From Saprospiraceae bacterium (lineage in GTDB: Bacteria > Bacteroidota > Bacteroidia > Chitinophagales > Saprospiraceae), in assembly GCA_016710265.1 (NCBI GenBank), contig JADJJL010000003.1:77001-141000 (forward strand): 64,000 nt of DNA. The letters are read 5' to 3'. Positions 8,194-16,508 of the stretch are shown here, one piece after another; position 1 is the stretch's first letter; each line of letters starts with the position of its first letter. A program made the translations under genes and the position numbers. Below the pieces are notes generated by a model. That model worked only from the letters and a program-made list of their open reading frames with translations, did no database searches and was not told where the DNA came from.

Positions 8194-8586
8194 TTAAATA
8201 TTTTTGATTTCTTTGAATTTTCCATCGCTCCAGAGCTCTTCCAGATCGTAATAACTCCTGGTTGCTTTGTCAAAAACATGGAGAATCACATCAAAAAAGT
8301 CAACCAAAACCCATTTAGCACCGACTTCACCTTCTATGTGGCTGGCTCTGTAGTCGGTTTCGTTTTTTACCCTGTATGCTACGTTGTTGGCAATGGCTTT
8401 GATCTGCGTGCTACTTTCGCCTTCGCAAATGACAAAATATTTCGCAGGGGCATCGTGGATCCTTGTAAGATCGATGATGACTATTTCTTTACCTTTGATG
8501 TCTTGAACAGCGTCTACAATAAGATCGAGAAAGGCTTTTTCTGAAACTGCAGATTGTTTGGATTGAGCTTGTGTCTGTACCAGAAT
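8194..8586 (-). CDS. rsfS: Ribosomal silencing factor RsfS, no standard start codon
   Basis: Translation of the minus strand gives a clear RsfS/Iojap protein, which binds ribosomal protein uL14 and blocks subunit joining in starvation. Visible are LIVDAVQDIKGKEIVIIDL, KYFVICEGESSTQIKAIA, HIEGEVGAKWVLVDFFDVILHVF and the ending YYDLEELWSDGKF. The open frame has a stop at 8614-8616 and contains no ATG, GTG or TTG before the conserved domain. Candidate starts are ATT at 8586 (used here, about 130 residues), ATT at 8610 or CTG at 8583. A -7 box at 8619-8626 puts the transcript start near 8613, which favours 8586. It is divergent from birA and precedes ftsH by 105 bp. Confidence 0.88.
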   Translation of the reverse strand: MLVQTQAQSKQSAVSEKAFLDLIVDAVQDIKGKEIVIIDLTRIHDAPAKYFVICEGESSTQIKAIANNVAYRVKNETDYRASHIEGEVGAKWVLVDFFDVILHVFDKATRSYYDLEELWSDGKFKEIKNI

Positions 8587-8618
8587 ATTTGATTTATAAG
8601 TTAATTTAATATATTACG

Positions 8619-8626
8619 CAAAGTTA
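8619..8626 (-). promoter_or_regulatory. -7 promoter box for rsfS
   Basis: Read on the minus strand, TAACTTTG matches the Bacteroidota -7 consensus TAnnTTTG exactly. It lies in the short gap between the divergent rsfS and birA genes, about 33 bp upstream of the ATT chosen as the rsfS start. Confidence 0.5.
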
Positions 8627-8630
8627 TAAT

Positions 8631-9389
8631 ATGACTATGAAATATCCAAATCCGGGGTTAAATTATATTCATTTATTAACATCTGAATCAACGAATGACT
8701 TTGCTTTGGACTATCTATCAAAAACCATACCCAAGGATGGTTTTTTCGTTTTAGCTGACTTCCAGACAGGTGGAAAAGGACAATATGGCAGAAAATGGGA
8801 CAGTGAAGCTTCCAAAAACCTCCTTGTCAGTTATATTTTTGGCAGCAGCTTTTTGAAATTGGATCAAATATTTGGCTTGCATTTGGCCGGTTCATTGGCT
8901 ATTGCTGACTTACTCGATGATTTTCGGATTGAAGATATTCGGATTAAATGGCCAAACGATGTATTGGTTGGAGGAAGAAAAATAGCGGGTATTTTGATTC
9001 AAAATGTGCTCAAAGGACAGCAACTTCAACATTCAGTTTTTGGGATTGGTCTAAATATAAACCAAACAAATTTTGAAACAGAGCATCGTGCGACTTCTCT
9101 AATTAATTTAACAGGTCAAGAAAATCCCATTCTTGAAATGGCTTTTAAATTGAGAATATTTTTGCAAAAATATTTGGATTTAATCAGAAATGGAGAACAT
9201 CGTGAATTGTTATTTAAATACAACGAACAATTGTTCATGCGAAATGAAATTGGAAGATTTAAAATTGAAAGTAATGACACTTTTGAAGCGATGATAAGGA
9301 GTGTTGATGAAAATGGAATGCTCGTGTTGGAAAAAGATGGATTATTGAGCAAACATCATTTTGGAGAATTGCATTGGGAATGGAAATGA
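8631..9389 (+). CDS. birA: Biotin--[acetyl-CoA-carboxylase] ligase, catalytic domain only
   Basis: This enzyme makes biotinyl-AMP and attaches biotin to the carboxyl carrier protein of acetyl-CoA carboxylase. The catalytic domain is complete in 252 residues: STNDFALDYL, the biotinyl-AMP loop region DFQTGGKGQYGRKW (usual GRGRxGRxW), IRIKWPNDVLVGGRKIAGILIQ with the catalytic Lys of KWPND, GIGLNIN, and a small C-terminal SH3-like part. The N-terminal DNA-binding helix-turn-helix of E. coli BirA is absent. It is therefore a group I ligase without repressor function, as usual in Bacteroidota. The gene is divergent from rsfS with a very short shared control region. Confidence 0.92.
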   Translation: MTMKYPNPGLNYIHLLTSESTNDFALDYLSKTIPKDGFFVLADFQTGGKGQYGRKWDSEASKNLLVSYIFGSSFLKLDQIFGLHLAGSLAIADLLDDFRIEDIRIKWPNDVLVGGRKIAGILIQNVLKGQQLQHSVFGIGLNINQTNFETEHRATSLINLTGQENPILEMAFKLRIFLQKYLDLIRNGEHRELLFKYNEQLFMRNEIGRFKIESNDTFEAMIRSVDENGMLVLEKDGLLSKHHFGELHWEWK

Positions 9390-9691
9390 AATTTTAAAAA
9401 AATCCTCTATTGCATTTCATCTTGGACTTGATAAACTCTGAATTTATTTTTACCGATATTTTGTTCCTAAAAACTGTTAATTAGATAAAGTAATTTTTGA
9501 CCCAAAGACACGAAGACACTAAAGTTCACGAAGGGTTTTAAAATTTAATAATCGCTTTTAAATTTATAACCAAGTTCTTTATGTAGCTTAGTGTCTTAGG
9601 GCCTTAGTGGCATGCATTATGCGATTATTAGTTCCCATCTAAATTCATCGGACTTTGTAAACTTGCGCTAGCAATTTAAGGTGAATGTTAT
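9390..9691. repeat. Intergenic stretch with an inverted repeat of the AAAGACAC/TTAGTGTC type
   Basis: There is no gene here. Between about 9500 and 9612, CCAAAGACACGAAGACACTAAAG on the left opposes GCTTAGTGTCTTAGGGCCTTAGTGG on the right, with some 35 bp between arms, so the transcript could fold into a long hairpin. Wording and layout resemble the 184-bp units at 4.85-5.25 kb, so both may belong to one dispersed repeat family. Confidence 0.5.
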
Positions 9692-9732
9692 TATAAAAAA
9701 ATCCGCTGGCGAGTTTCTTCACCAACGGATTT
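9692..9732 (-). terminator. Intrinsic terminator of the giant HYR gene
   Basis: Read on the minus strand, a 14 base-pair stem (9726-9732 and the inner seven pairs against 9699-9712, two or three G-T pairs) with a six-base loop is followed by a run of seven T. It lies about 30 bp after the stop codon of the minus-strand gene at 9762. Confidence 0.85.
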
Positions 9733-9761
9733 ATGTAATATGGGATAATATACTTTTAGAC

Positions 9762-12700
9762 TTAATTTTTAATCAGAATCATTTTACCGGTGGCGGTGTG
9801 CGCACCTGCTTCTGATTCCGCGTCGATTTGGTAATAAATGATTCCGGATGCATTGAGTTCATTCTGATGAATCAATTTGGAATTAAATCCTTTTTGTCCA
9901 TCCATGGTATACACTCGAATTATTTTACCCAAAACATCGTAAAAACTTAGCTTGACCTGACCATCTGATGGAAGAATGTATCTTATTTCAGTTGAAACAT
10001 TAAATGGATTTGGTTCATTTTGAAATAGTTTAAATTCAAACTCACTCGCAATTGCAGGATCTACAAATTCTAAACCAATTTTAAAAATTTGGTCATTAAC
10101 ATTGTAGGCTTCCGCTTTTGTTATATCACTGTTTAATTGGAATGGAATTTGAACCCTGTCTTTCAATTTACTAAAAGTTACAACAAAAAGATCGTCTATT
10201 TTATCAGCAGTGGTACCTTGTTGTGCATTTGGACTATTCCAACTAAAAGTGATCAAGCCTTGATCCAATTTATAGGCATTGTAATTTGATTCGGATATTT
10301 CAATCGAACCTGATTGAATTCCTTCAAATTGTAATTCAGTTGGATCATACCTTAAGGTAAATTGCATTCCAGTTATTTGATGAAACTGATCCGCTCGTAA
10401 ACCATACTGTAATTTATCCTGATGGTTGTTATTTAAATTAATTTTATGCGCGGTCAATTTTAATTCAGACCTATTTCTGCCATCTGATTTTACAAATGTT
10501 CTGGCCAAAGCATCACCAGTAACATCTCCGATTTTGATAGCTATAAAATCTAAATCCGCTTTGGAGTCTGTCAGTAATACATCATAAAAATCAGGAGCAT
10601 CGTAAGGATTTTTTGGATTTGCAAACTGGTAGCTTGAAGGCACGAAGGTCCAACTTTTTGCTTTTGAAAATCCTTCTGATGCACCCAATACCAATCTTCT
10701 AATTTCAGTGATGTCAGAAGCAGTGATAGAATTTGTTTTATTGACATCAGCAGCGATTAATCGATAGGGATTGTCGATGTAAACTTGGCCTAAAATATGT
10801 TTTTGAATTTTAATAATATCCTGAGTAGAAACACCATTCATTGTTTCATCATTTCTAACAGGTACAATCAGATAATTTTCGTCTTTGTTTAGATCGGCAA
10901 ATGCATATGGACTACCTTTCATCTTGCGAATTAATTGGCCATTTGAAAACAGGCTCATTTCCACAGGAGAAGCTTCTTCACCCTCCGCAGTTTTGATCAA
11001 ACCTGATACCTTGCCTTTGGCTGTTCCTACATTGGGACAAGTATTGAGATTATCCTGAATAATGACCAAAGTTTTACAATAATCTCTATTTCCTTCTTCA
11101 TCTTCGACCCAGACGATCACATCAATCACCATTTCGTCATTGATTTTTTGTCTTACAAAATCTTCACAGCAAATTCTAAATGATCTTTTGCTTGTATCGG
11201 CATCAAAATAGAATTTCAATTTTCCTGCTGGCGTGCAGTTGTCATAGCTGCTTGCATTAAGATCTGAAGCCCAAACATCAATACAGCCGGTGGAAGGCAT
11301 AGGGACTGTTATTATGCCCGTTAAACAAACCGGTGTAGGCGCTTTGCAATCTTTGATTTCAAAGAGTTTGGTACATGAACCTACATTGCCACAACCATCT
11401 TCTACATACCATGTAATTTTATGAACACCGATTGGATAAACACCACTTGCATTAAATGGATTTCCAAGAGAATCAGCGCTTGGATTGTCTCTATAGAAAG
11501 CTCTTACACCCGCATTAAATTCTGTTCTTTTGAGGGCTCCTACTCTGAAGTCATATCCTCCGTAAGTTCCTAAACCATCGTTGTATAAATCAATCTTATA
11601 TTCCCATTTTAACCAATCAGCAGGAGTACAGAAATCCAAAGCAGAGGCTGTGAGACTGATGTGTCCTTCACAAATACCTGAGACCGGATCTTTTTCTGCG
11701 ATTTCGCAAGGTCCCATTTCGCAAGTGACTTCAGGTGCTGTCAAATCGTGCACTTTAATCACTTGTACTCTTTCCCAGCGTCCCACATTTGGATTGTTGT
11801 TTGGATCATATTGGCACCAATCAATTACAGACCATCTTCTAAAGACTTTAAAGCAAGAACTTTCTTCAGAATAATAAATTTCATCTTTATGTATGATGGC
11901 TACCAATGAGCAATGGTCTTTACCACGATTGACAATTCTTGGTTTACCTAAAAGTGGATTATCCGGACTGATGTCTGCGTTACAGCCATTTAGTTCGATG
12001 ACTTTATTGTCACATATTCCCGGAGGCCAAACGATGTCTGTCTTGATGGTGTCATTGCAAAATTCAGGGTTTGCATTGAATGGTTTGCAATTTACTACCC
12101 AGATTTTTTGTACAGCACTAATTTGAGTTCCATTAGGACCAGGGACAGAAAATATTCTTTGAATTAAACCTTGACCGCACTCGCGTTGGTCAATCACACT
12201 AACGGTCGGAATTCTACCGCATGCGCTAAGTATATACCCATCAAAACCCCAATTTAATTCATAGGTTTGGTTGGGATGAACCGGATTGTAATAATTTGTA
12301 TAGTGATCACATGCTTTTCTGCCCACGGTACCTGATTGTGCACCTGGATATTTTGTGATTGGGTTGTATTCACAGAAAGCTTCACAAACCCGATCTACAA
12401 TTTTTATTGGATTTCTCCATGCTGCATCAGGAGATATCGTACCAAACATGGTATTATTTATATCATCCAATTCATTTATGTCAAACCAAATATCGCAACT
12501 AATGACTACATCCGATGGTGGGATAATCACTGGTGTTGCTTTATCTTGGACCACCACTGCTACCATACAGTCACTGTATCTGCCGTAAAGATCTCCACCG
12601 ACTTTTAATCTGTCAGGATGTATGGGACCTTCTCCTGGAAACACATCAAAAACTCTAAAGACTACCAGAATATCCGGACCAACATCGGCGCAACAGAATT

Positions 12701-15700
12701 TAACTTCATCGTCAAAATATATTTGATTACCTGTAAGTGCATTATCATCGTCGCCATTGGCTCCTTCACATTGTGCTTTGTTGTCAGAAAGTGAGCCATG
12801 CAAAGTACCTTGTAGATCATCCATTCTAATTACTTTAAAATAGACTTCTTCTGCACAATTGTCGAAAGATTTGTCATCAAAAGATTTTGCAAATATTTTA
12901 GTGATGGATCCACCTTTATCAGGACTTGGAATTAAAGTTACTACCGTTTTTGTTTGACAAATGGCTTGTGGAGGAGTAAAATCATAAACATGTAAATCGA
13001 TTTCATGTCTTGTTTCATTACCACAACAATCTGTGGCTATGATCCAAGCTTTTTGCCAACCTTCAGGAATGTCTACAACCACGATTCCGGTTTCACTATT
13101 TCCCAATACTGTACCGCTTTCAAGCTCTACTGTGTATTCCACTTTATTGCTGCAATTGTCAGTTAACCAAGGTACGGCTACATCCCATCTTCCAGCGCAA
13201 ACCCAAGGGTCCATAGAAACATCCAATTGATTTGGATATACAACATTTGGACCTTTGTTATCCATCACCTTTATAATTTGGTCTTCTGTTCTTATATCTC
13301 CGGTACACCAATCGATTAAGGTCCATCTTCTCAAAATTTTATAACAACCCGAAGAACCTGGAGTGCAATGAGCGCTGGTGATGTCAAAATACAAATCCTC
13401 ATAAGCAGTGGCAATATTGCTGCAACTTGCAGCTGCCGGACGACCAGTTCCCAACCACATAATATGTGTGTTAGGTCCCCAACAAGCAGAATTGGTTGAC
13501 GTCCAAACTGGATGTGATGGATAATAAACCGGATCGGGATTTGGATGTCCAAAATTTGGACTTCCTGCAACATTGATATCATTCCAACCCAATACTCTTG
13601 GAAGTCTTCTTTCACCATAAATGTCTGCGAGACCTGGATTGGCATTCCAATGTGCAGAATCTAACAAGTATCCATCCACGCATTGTGGAGAAGGAGTTAG
13701 ATGATTTTGAATATTTTTATTTCGGTCAATTCGTTCATCACATAATAAAACAGGTCTATCTGAATCATCATAGTTTGGTGGAAGTGTTACCATACTCAAA
13801 CTTCCGTTTAAGATGGTAATAGTTTGAATACAGGTATCTTGGTTTCCAAACTCATCGATCACCGACCATGTTCTAGTAATGATTGATTGGTATAATTGTA
13901 AGCAAGAACCTTTAACCACCAAATCTTTGTAAGTTAAAATATAGGTTCCACAGCCTTCTTCGACCAACGGAGTACCTGTATTTGCAGGTGTTGGTAAAAC
14001 CTCACATGAAATCATTGCATCAGAAGGACAAGTTAATTGTGGAGGAAGTTTGTCTTCTACGGTTGCTTTTCCCCAGCAACTATTGCCGGTGCGGGGATCC
14101 GTCACCGTAATTTTTAATTCTTTGCCGATGTCTCTTCGGTCCAGTTGTACTCCTGGTTTGTTTGGATCGCGATCGATGTATGGTCCACCATTCCATAGTT
14201 GAATTTGGATAATGTAGCTATCCCAACAACCGTATGGCCCTCCAACCAAAATCCATTCTGCTGTCACGGTAGCAGAACAACTATCATCCAAACTAATTTG
14301 GATTTGACCTTTACAAGCCAATTCCCGAATAGGATTTTCGAATTCAATCACGTTTATTTGTGCACAACAAGTGGCTGTGTTACCGAAGTCATCAGTGACA
14401 ATATAACAAATGGTATGGTTGCCAATTCCTAAAGGGCCATCAATCTGGTAAATGGCAGAATCCAATGTACTTAAATATGGATCCTGATCACAAAGGGTTG
14501 CGGTCAAATCCGGTTCATACGTTAGAATGGTTTCACATTCTCCGGGAGCCAAGTAAACGTCAAAATCTCTACAAACGATGATAGAGGTAAAAGTATCTCT
14601 CACTTCAACACTTGTAATACACTCTGCAGTATTGTGACATTCATCCACGACAGTTAGAGTCACGTTGTTAAATCCAATATCGTTACAATCAAAATCCGTT
14701 TTAGCGAGATATTCCAATGTACCACCGCAATTGTCTGAACTTCCATTGTCATATTCTCCAACATACGCTGCAGCTGTACCATCAGATCCAAGATATACTA
14801 TTACATTATTAGTGCAAATTGCGATTGGATTTTGTTGGTCGTTGACCGTAATGATTTGAGTACATGATTGGGTATTTCCACAAATATCTGTCGCCTGATA
14901 TTCTCTGATAATCGTATTTTGGTTTGGACAAATGTAAACGGCGAAAGAATCTGCAATGACTGAATTTATGATACCCGTATTGCCACAATGATCTGCTGAA
15001 ACGACCATATTAATATTGGGTTGTGGAATTTCAGAAGCACAGACCACATTGACTGGACCAGGGCAAATGATACTCGGACCAATAGAATCATGGACTGTAA
15101 TGGTTTGAGTGCAGCTGGCATAAATCACATCAGCGATATAAAGCGCATAAGTTCTTTCCACACTAAATTGATCTCTACAATTTGATGGATTGACAGTTTC
15201 ATTTACTAGTCTCACAGTTCCTGTGCAATTGCTTGTAAAAACAACACCATTTGGATTAGGTAGGGGAACATCTATTTCACATTCAACAATGCGATCTGCG
15301 GGACAGGTGATACTGATATTTGTAGGAATACAAACATTTGAAATACAAAAATCAACCATATTACCATCGCTTGTGATTTCTGTATTTATAAAATAAGTGA
15401 TGCCCATTGTTAAACTCACTACTGTAGATTCTATGGTTCCGGCACTGTTGTCGTGGCAGGTACCTGCTACATTGCATGCAGTTGTAATGTAAATACTGGG
15501 ATTTCTTCCAGCGGGTCCAGTGGATGTAATCGTATAAACTCCAGTAGTAGCTGGTGTAAATGAGAACCACGCCGCTCTGTTATTACCGCATCTTGTATCT
15601 GTAAAAGTATTGTCCAATGTAAAAGATCCGGTACAACTTCCTGCGGTGATATTGCTTGGAGTTGCACAACTTAATCCCTGAGCCGAAATTTTCCCAAATG

Positions 15701-15830
15701 AGGATAATAGTAGGGTAATCAAGAAAATTAACCAGAAGGAATTTTTCCGAGCCTTAGAATGATCCAGAGTTTGTAATGTACTAAAATGCACACAACAAGC
15801 TTTAGGATTGGAGGTAGATCCTGAATTCAT
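9762..15830 (-). CDS. Giant secreted HYR-type protein with dockerin-like, cohesin-like and T9SS sorting domains
   Basis: A 2022-residue exported protein. A long polar start is followed by a signal helix (WLIFLITLLLSSFGKISAQ, about residues 32-50). A pre-peptidase-like beta domain with FSFTPATTGVYTI follows. Many Cys-containing HYR/Ig-like repeats come next (CPADRIVECEIDVPLPNP, CPGPVNVVCASEIPQP, CPSDAMISCEVLPTP). Near 1650-1725 is a dockerin-like pair of helices (STQDIIKIQKHILG, ADVNKTNSITASDITEIRRLVLG). A cohesin-like beta domain lies near 1800-1895 (MQFTLRYDPTELQFEGI). The last 80 residues are a type A T9SS sorting domain (FKLFQNEPNPFNVSTEIRY). ATG 15830 is preferred to the TTG at 15854. Likely a cell-surface adhesive or structural protein; the ligand is unknown. 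Confidence 0.88.
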   Translation of the reverse strand: MNSGSTSNPKACCVHFSTLQTLDHSKARKNSFWLIFLITLLLSSFGKISAQGLSCATPSNITAGSCTGSFTLDNTFTDTRCGNNRAAWFSFTPATTGVYTITSTGPAGRNPSIYITTACNVAGTCHDNSAGTIESTVVSLTMGITYFINTEITSDGNMVDFCISNVCIPTNISITCPADRIVECEIDVPLPNPNGVVFTSNCTGTVRLVNETVNPSNCRDQFSVERTYALYIADVIYASCTQTITVHDSIGPSIICPGPVNVVCASEIPQPNINMVVSADHCGNTGIINSVIADSFAVYICPNQNTIIREYQATDICGNTQSCTQIITVNDQQNPIAICTNNVIVYLGSDGTAAAYVGEYDNGSSDNCGGTLEYLAKTDFDCNDIGFNNVTLTVVDECHNTAECITSVEVRDTFTSIIVCRDFDVYLAPGECETILTYEPDLTATLCDQDPYLSTLDSAIYQIDGPLGIGNHTICYIVTDDFGNTATCCAQINVIEFENPIRELACKGQIQISLDDSCSATVTAEWILVGGPYGCWDSYIIQIQLWNGGPYIDRDPNKPGVQLDRRDIGKELKITVTDPRTGNSCWGKATVEDKLPPQLTCPSDAMISCEVLPTPANTGTPLVEEGCGTYILTYKDLVVKGSCLQLYQSIITRTWSVIDEFGNQDTCIQTITILNGSLSMVTLPPNYDDSDRPVLLCDERIDRNKNIQNHLTPSPQCVDGYLLDSAHWNANPGLADIYGERRLPRVLGWNDINVAGSPNFGHPNPDPVYYPSHPVWTSTNSACWGPNTHIMWLGTGRPAAASCSNIATAYEDLYFDITSAHCTPGSSGCYKILRRWTLIDWCTGDIRTEDQIIKVMDNKGPNVVYPNQLDVSMDPWVCAGRWDVAVPWLTDNCSNKVEYTVELESGTVLGNSETGIVVVDIPEGWQKAWIIATDCCGNETRHEIDLHVYDFTPPQAICQTKTVVTLIPSPDKGGSITKIFAKSFDDKSFDNCAEEVYFKVIRMDDLQGTLHGSLSDNKAQCEGANGDDDNALTGNQIYFDDEVKFCCADVGPDILVVFRVFDVFPGEGPIHPDRLKVGGDLYGRYSDCMVAVVVQDKATPVIIPPSDVVISCDIWFDINELDDINNTMFGTISPDAAWRNPIKIVDRVCEAFCEYNPITKYPGAQSGTVGRKACDHYTNYYNPVHPNQTYELNWGFDGYILSACGRIPTVSVIDQRECGQGLIQRIFSVPGPNGTQISAVQKIWVVNCKPFNANPEFCNDTIKTDIVWPPGICDNKVIELNGCNADISPDNPLLGKPRIVNRGKDHCSLVAIIHKDEIYYSEESSCFKVFRRWSVIDWCQYDPNNNPNVGRWERVQVIKVHDLTAPEVTCEMGPCEIAEKDPVSGICEGHISLTASALDFCTPADWLKWEYKIDLYNDGLGTYGGYDFRVGALKRTEFNAGVRAFYRDNPSADSLGNPFNASGVYPIGVHKITWYVEDGCGNVGSCTKLFEIKDCKAPTPVCLTGIITVPMPSTGCIDVWASDLNASSYDNCTPAGKLKFYFDADTSKRSFRICCEDFVRQKINDEMVIDVIVWVEDEEGNRDYCKTLVIIQDNLNTCPNVGTAKGKVSGLIKTAEGEEASPVEMSLFSNGQLIRKMKGSPYAFADLNKDENYLIVPVRNDETMNGVSTQDIIKIQKHILGQVYIDNPYRLIAADVNKTNSITASDITEIRRLVLGASEGFSKAKSWTFVPSSYQFANPKNPYDAPDFYDVLLTDSKADLDFIAIKIGDVTGDALARTFVKSDGRNRSELKLTAHKINLNNNHQDKLQYGLRADQFHQITGMQFTLRYDPTELQFEGIQSGSIEISESNYNAYKLDQGLITFSWNSPNAQQGTTADKIDDLFVVTFSKLKDRVQIPFQLNSDITKAEAYNVNDQIFKIGLEFVDPAIASEFEFKLFQNEPNPFNVSTEIRYILPSDGQVKLSFYDVLGKIIRVYTMDGQKGFNSKLIHQNELNASGIIYYQIDAESEAGAHTATGKMILIKN

Positions 15831-16365
15831 ATTTATAGTTTTTAATAATATCAAACCTTTGCAGCTTGACAGAATTCAAAATCCTACCAATGTAACAATA
15901 CCTTATAGAGACACTACGTCATTCAGTGCATCAGGTATATGACATTTGCAGGAAACAGGAAAAATTAAAAGAGGTGTTGCGCTCCTATTAATTCGGCCAG
16001 GATCTGTCAAGATACTCTGAGCCTGAGCTTTGGAGCTGTAAAAGTAGTTTGTTTGGCAATAGCTAGATCATACCTTGGTGTCTAAAACACTCATTTTTTT
16101 TTATAACATGTTTAAAGTATTCTATTGATTCGTTTAATAATTGATAAAAAGCATATATCAACAAAATAAAATTATATCTAGGGCTTAATTTTGAGTCATT
16201 TCTTGATCAAAATAGGCAAATAAATAGCTCTTTTTGACAGGTTTGATTGACAATATTTTTAAAATATTGATCGACGTCACAGACTTATAACGCCGTGGGG
16301 TTACTTAGATCAAGGTAGATTTACAATTGCCCTCTGTATTTATTATCGAAGTCTAACCAACGTGG
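15831..16365. other. Intergenic region, no gene seen
   Basis: About 540 bp between the giant gene's start and the terminator of the next gene. The part next to the start should hold the promoter of the HYR gene; AAGGTTTG (minus strand, about 15853-15860) is a weak -7 candidate. I see no ORF with a domain, no repeat and no RNA gene. Confidence 0.5.
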
Positions 16366-16393
16366 AAGAAAACCGAGCTGTTAAGCAGCTCGG
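16366..16393 (-). terminator. Intrinsic terminator downstream of the BNR propeller gene
   Basis: CCGAGCTG (16373-16380) and CAGCTCGG (16386-16393) form a perfect eight base-pair stem with the loop TTAAG. On the minus strand it is followed by TTTTCTTC. It lies about 115 bp after the stop of the minus-strand gene at 16509. Confidence 0.65.
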
Positions 16394-16508
16394 CAGCTAC
16401 TAAATTTTTATTAAGTGTATTAGTAACTCAAACCTTGTTTGTTCCAGCTTGAAATTTCGATACTATATTTTCTAAATATAGTACTTGCGTGTTTATTCTA
16501 CACTTTTC

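Noticed and set aside
10660..11000. Evidence for a cellulosome
   Set aside because: Dockerin-like and cohesin-like domains occur in one surface protein, but no plant-polymer enzymes or scaffoldins are nearby.
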